Assembly (NCBI GenBank): GCA_003139735.1
Contig: PLGA01000191.1
Coordinates: forward strand, 1 to 16,957
From: Bryobacterales bacterium
Lineage (GTDB): Bacteria; Acidobacteriota; Terriglobia; Bryobacterales; Bryobacteraceae
DNA length: 16,957 bases
Direction of reading: 5' to 3'
This document shows, piece by piece, positions 14,222-16,957 of this stretch. The notes below the pieces were generated by a model that searched no databases, was not told the DNA's origin, and worked only from the letters and a program-made list of their open reading frames with translations. Numbering within the stretch: the stretch's first letter is position 1; each line of letters opens with the position of its first letter. Made by a program: the position numbers and the translations under genes.

Positions 14222-14647
14222 CTAGGAGAAATCGATGCCGGCAATGACCAATTGCGGGAGCGCCTGGTTCCAGGAGTCCGGGACGTCGTCAAATGCGAGG
14301 CGGAAGGGCTTGCTCTCTCCCGGCGCCAGACCGCCCATTTTCTTACTCACGATGGGCACGCGCTCGCGCAGAACCACCTGGCCGTAAGGATCGTAGAAAA
14401 CGCAATTGATCTCGACGGTGCGGAGGATGCGGTCTCCCTTATTGCCCAGTTGGCCGGTGACCTCCACCACCTGCTGGCTCAAGTAACTTTCGTGCGCCTC
14501 CATGTTCACGCCGCTGAGCGCGAGGTTGCGAACGTAAGCCTTGGCGTCACCGGTCAGCGGCGGCGGGGCTTTCGGGGCAATCGGACGATTCAGATACCAG
14601 AAGCCGACCAGGCCAATCACTACGGCGGCGAGAATGACAATCGCCAT
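14222..14647 (-). CDS. small membrane-anchored protein, FxLYD-like extracytoplasmic domain
   Basis: A 141-residue protein from ATG 14647. Residues 1-20 (AIVILAAVVIGLVGFWYL) form a membrane anchor, then a Pro-rich linker (RPIAPKAPPP) and a beta-rich domain: YVRNLALSGVNMEAHES, VEVTGQLGNKGDRILRTVEI, FYDPYGQVVLRE, LAPGESKPFRLAFDDVPDSWNQ. The pattern of a new/old-structure comparison (residues following NKGD..., then PGES...F) is typical of FxLYD or DUF3426-type periplasmic domains. Function is unknown. The start is uncertain: no good ribosome binding site precedes 14647, while an in-frame TTG at 14734 inside the end of pmbA has GGAG 9 nt upstream but would translate two hairpins into protein. It lies last in the tldD-pmbA operon. 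Confidence 0.8.
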   Translation of the reverse strand: MAIVILAAVVIGLVGFWYLNRPIAPKAPPPLTGDAKAYVRNLALSGVNMEAHESYLSQQVVEVTGQLGNKGDRILRTVEINCVFYDPYGQVVLRERVPIVSKKMGGLAPGESKPFRLAFDDVPDSWNQALPQLVIAGIDFS

Positions 14648-14673
14648 GGGCGGAATGGAGACACCCCTGAAGA

Positions 14674-14716
14674 GCGGGTCCAGAGGGACCCGCGCAGACC
14701 GGGGGGTCTGCCCCAC
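14674..14716 (+). repeat. two-hairpin REP-like element, copy D
   Basis: GCGGGTCC-AGAG-GGACCCGC (14674-14693) directly abuts GCAGACC-GGGG-GGTCTGC (14694-14711), followed by CCCAC (14712-14716). It fills the 73-bp gap between the pmbA stop (14721) and the ATG of the small membrane protein (14647), so on the mRNA it would stand between two operon genes. Confidence 0.75.
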
Positions 14717-14720
14717 TTTA

Positions 14721-16073
14721 TTATTTTCCCCCAACGGTCATTTCTCCGATTTTCAGGGTGGGCGCCGCTGTAGAGCCACGGAACTCCAGATCCGAGCCGA
14801 TGGCTTCCAAGCCCAACAACATATCCTTCAAATTTCCGGCGATGGTCACTTCGGAGACCGGGAAGGCCAGCTCGCCGCCGCGAATCCACAATCCCGCGGC
14901 GCCGCGCGAATAATCTCCGGTGACGACGTTCACGCCGAAGCCCATGAGATCAGTTACGTAAAACCCGTTGGAGACGCCGGCCAAGATGCGCTCCGGGGTT
15001 TGGACGCCGGCTTCCACAAAGAAGTTCCCGTGGCCGATGCCGGCGTTGCCAGTCAGACCCCGCGATGCGTTGCCGGTGGTCTTCATGCCGAGCTTACGCG
15101 CGGCGTAGGTGTTGAGCAGGTAGCTCTTGAAGACGCCGCGGTCAATGACGACGGTGCGCCGCGAGGGGACGCCTTCGTCGTCGAAAGGCTGGGCGCCGAA
15201 GAGGCCTGGAAGCGTGCCATCGTCTACGACGGTGAGGCTGTCGCTGGCGACCTTTTCGCCCAGTTTCCCGGCCAGGAAAGATTCATGGCGGTAGATAGAC
15301 ATGCCGTGGACGGCTTCGAAGAGGCTGTCGAGCAGCGAGCGGGCGACGGCCGATTCGAAGACGACGGGAACGCGCTGGGTTTCCACCTTGACCGGATGGA
15401 GCCTGCGCAGGGCGCGCTGGGCGGCGGTCCGGCCGACGGACTCGGGCGACTCAAGGCCGGAGAATCCGCGCGCCAGGGTGTACCAGTGATCGCGCTCCAT
15501 GCAATCGCCATCCTTCGCCACGGGAGCGACGGCCACCGAACAATAGCTGGTACGGTATTCCCCTGAAAAGCCGCGTGAGTTGGCGAAGATGCGGCGGCCG
15601 ACGTGCGAATCGAACGAGGCGCCCTCGGAATTGACGATGCGCGGGTCGGCCTCGAGCGCGGCGGCTTCGGCGCGGCGGGCGGTTTCGATGCGGACGGGCG
15701 TTTCCAAGGTCTCGACATCGGGCGAATACAGGCGCAAATCGCCCTCGACGGAGCCCAGTTCGTCCGGATCGGGCAAGCCGGCGTGCGGATCTTCGGTGGT
15801 GACTTCGGCCAATTCGATGGCGGACTTGAGCAGCAGCGCGATGCCCTCGGGCGAAAAATCGGAAGTGTAGGACGAGCCGGTCTTCCGCCCGATCAGGATG
15901 CGCAGGCCGGCGGCGCGCGATCCGGCTTCCTTGAGGCTTTCGATCTCGCGCATGCGGACGTTGGCCGAGAACTCGTCACCCTCGGCGATGGTACACTCGG
16001 CGTCGGTCGCGCCTGCGGCCAGGGCGCGTTCGACGACGCCCCGCGCCAGTTCCCCAAGACAGTCTCCGTTCAA
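14721..16073 (-). CDS. pmbA: TldD/PmbA family metalloprotease subunit PmbA (TldE)
   Basis: A 450-residue protein of the usual PmbA length. It starts at TTG 16073, which overlaps the tldD stop (TTGA). The N-terminal PmbA/TldD domain spans about residues 15-90 ([22 protein letters not shown]...LKEAG). A central beta-rich domain and a C-terminal domain follow, with [41 protein letters not shown] and [18 protein letters not shown]. It lacks the HExxxH zinc motif that TldD carries, as expected for the non-catalytic partner. In E. coli the TldD/TldE heterodimer degrades unfolded peptides and matures microcin B17 and related peptides; the target here is unknown. Confidence 0.95.
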   Translation of the reverse strand: MNGDCLGELARGVVERALAAGATDAECTIAEGDEFSANVRMREIESLKEAGSRAAGLRILIGRKTGSSYTSDFSPEGIALLLKSAIELAEVTTEDPHAGLPDPDELGSVEGDLRLYSPDVETLETPVRIETARRAEAAALEADPRIVNSEGASFDSHVGRRIFANSRGFSGEYRTSYCSVAVAPVAKDGDCMERDHWYTLARGFSGLESPESVGRTAAQRALRRLHPVKVETQRVPVVFESAVARSLLDSLFEAVHGMSIYRHESFLAGKLGEKVASDSLTVVDDGTLPGLFGAQPFDDEGVPSRRTVVIDRGVFKSYLLNTYAARKLGMKTTGNASRGLTGNAGIGHGNFFVEAGVQTPERILAGVSNGFYVTDLMGFGVNVVTGDYSRGAAGLWIRGGELAFPVSEVTIAGNLKDMLLGLEAIGSDLEFRGSTAAPTLKIGEMTVGGK

Positions 16074-16957
16074 GCGGTTCCTCCCACGGTCATGCGGTCG
16101 ATGCGGATGGTGGGGATGCCGACGCCGACGGGGACGCTCTGGCCCTCCTTACCGCAGATGCCGACGCCCTCGTCGAGGCGCAAATCGTTGCCCACCATGC
16201 TGACGTACTTGAGCGTCTCCGGCCCGTTGCCGATCAAGGTGGCGTTGCGGACCGGACGCGTGAGCTTGCCATGTTCGATGAGATAGCTTTCCGAAGCCGA
16301 GAAGACGAAGTTGCCGCTGGTGATATCCACCTGGCCACCGCCGAAGTTCACGCAATAGATGCCCTTGGGCACGGAGCGGATGATGTCTTGAGGATCGCTT
16401 TGGCCGGCCATCATGAAGGTGTTGGTCATGCGCGGCATGGGGATGTGAGCATAGCTCTCGCGGCGGCCGCTGCCGGTGGAATGCGTGTGCATGACGGAGC
16501 TCGAAAGGCGGTCCTGGAGATAGCCGCGCAGGACGCCATTTTCGATGAGGACGTTGCGCTGGGTGGCGTGGCCTTCGTCGTCCACATTGAGAGAGCCGCG
16601 GCGGGAGGCGATGGTGCCATCGTCCACCACGGTGCATAATTCGCTTGCGACCTTCTGGCCGATGCGGCCGCTGAAGGCGGAGAAGCCTTTGCGGTTGAAA
16701 TCGGCCTCGAGGCCGTGTCCGACGGCTTCATGCAGCAGGATGCCGGGCCAGCCGGGGCCAAGAACCACTTCCATTTCTCCGGCGGGGGCGGGAATGGCGC
16801 CCAGTTGCAGAATCGCTCCACGGGCGGCTTCGCGGGCCAGGATTTCGGGGCTCTTGGAGCCAACGAATTGGTCGAGCCCGGCACGGCCTCCACCGCCAGC
16901 CGAGCCTTTTGTGGTGATTGCATCTTCCTTGGCGATGACGAAGACATTGAGCCGGCA
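16070..16957 (-). CDS. tldD: TldD metalloprotease, catalytic subunit (5' end outside the window)
   Basis: 295 codons are visible; the frame is open to the window edge, so roughly the first third of the protein is missing. The readable part begins [11 protein letters not shown], then [17 protein letters not shown] and [17 protein letters not shown]. The zinc site HEAVGHGLE (HExxxH) is intact, followed by [26 protein letters not shown], and the C-terminal [21 protein letters not shown] and [15 protein letters not shown], all TldD signatures. It forms a heterodimer with PmbA, with the proteolytic site in TldD. pmbA follows with a 4-bp overlap. Confidence 0.96.
   Translation of the reverse strand, partial: CRLNVFVIAKEDAITTKGSAGGGGRAGLDQFVGSKSPEILAREAARGAILQLGAIPAPAGEMEVVLGPGWPGILLHEAVGHGLEADFNRKGFSAFSGRIGQKVASELCTVVDDGTIASRRGSLNVDDEGHATQRNVLIENGVLRGYLQDRLSSSVMHTHSTGSGRRESYAHIPMPRMTNTFMMAGQSDPQDIIRSVPKGIYCVNFGGGQVDITSGNFVFSASESYLIEHGKLTRPVRNATLIGNGPETLKYVSMVGNDLRLDEGVGICGKEGQSVPVGVGIPTIRIDRMTVGGTA
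16080..16084 (-). promoter_or_regulatory. ribosome binding site supporting the TTG start of pmbA
   Basis: GGAGG (minus strand, within the last codons of tldD) lies 6 nt before TTG 16073. This supports the TTG and a translationally coupled TTGA overlap. Confidence 0.75.

Noticed and set aside
13672..14225. Several ORFs of 80-170 codons in the repeat island
   Set aside because: Their translations are made of hairpin sequence, change frame across palindromes and match no protein style seen in neighbours.

Overview
The window looks like a stretch of a high-GC genome from the Acidobacteria, most like the Bryobacterales/Solibacter group. This is inferred from gene content and style, not from a search. 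The pointers are a neighbouring DUF1800/DUF1501 pair, exported Tat-type enzymes, a TIR-STAND protein of an acidobacterial type, and many small GC-rich hairpin repeats.

Left part (1-5220), mostly plus strand. A CAT-anticodon tRNA (minus strand, probably tRNA-Ile2) is followed by the wreck of a tyrosine integrase. Then come four plus-strand enzyme genes: an exported aldo/keto reductase with two C-terminal 4Fe-4S motifs, an anaerobic sulfatase-maturase-type radical SAM enzyme with a SEC-C zinc tail, a Tat-exported dienelactone-hydrolase-family enzyme, and a putative clan GH-A glycosidase. The signal peptide of the last one is encoded upstream of its first usable start codon and has no canonical start of its own.

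Middle part (5237-13559), minus strand. In transcription order this is a membrane-anchored SpoIIE/PP2C phosphatase with a HAMP domain, a bifunctional NAD(P)HX epimerase/dehydratase (nnr, ATGA overlap with the phosphatase), a TIR-STAND-like protein starting 3 nt after the nnr stop, DUF1800, DUF1501, and a small Cys-containing ORF. The nnr reading frame runs about 90 codons past its expected end. It crosses a hairpin repeat and the antisense of a truncated HicB antitoxin gene on the plus strand.

Right part (13560-16957). A 660-bp gene-free island packed with hairpins separates the phosphatase from a second minus-strand operon: tldD (5' end off the window), pmbA/tldE (TTGA overlap), and a small membrane-anchored protein. 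TldD and PmbA form a known heterodimeric metalloprotease.

The observations most worth following are: (1) a REP-like two-hairpin repeat family ending in CTGCCCCAC, with four copies here whose stems differ but remain paired; (2) the TIR-STAND protein, whose P-loop is destroyed and whose TIR catalytic Glu is doubtful, directly downstream of an NAD(P)HX-repair gene; (3) the repeat-driven fusion of nnr to antisense hicB sequence; (4) the frame-shifted or non-canonical start of the glycosidase. No CRISPR array, rRNA or complete mobile element is visible.
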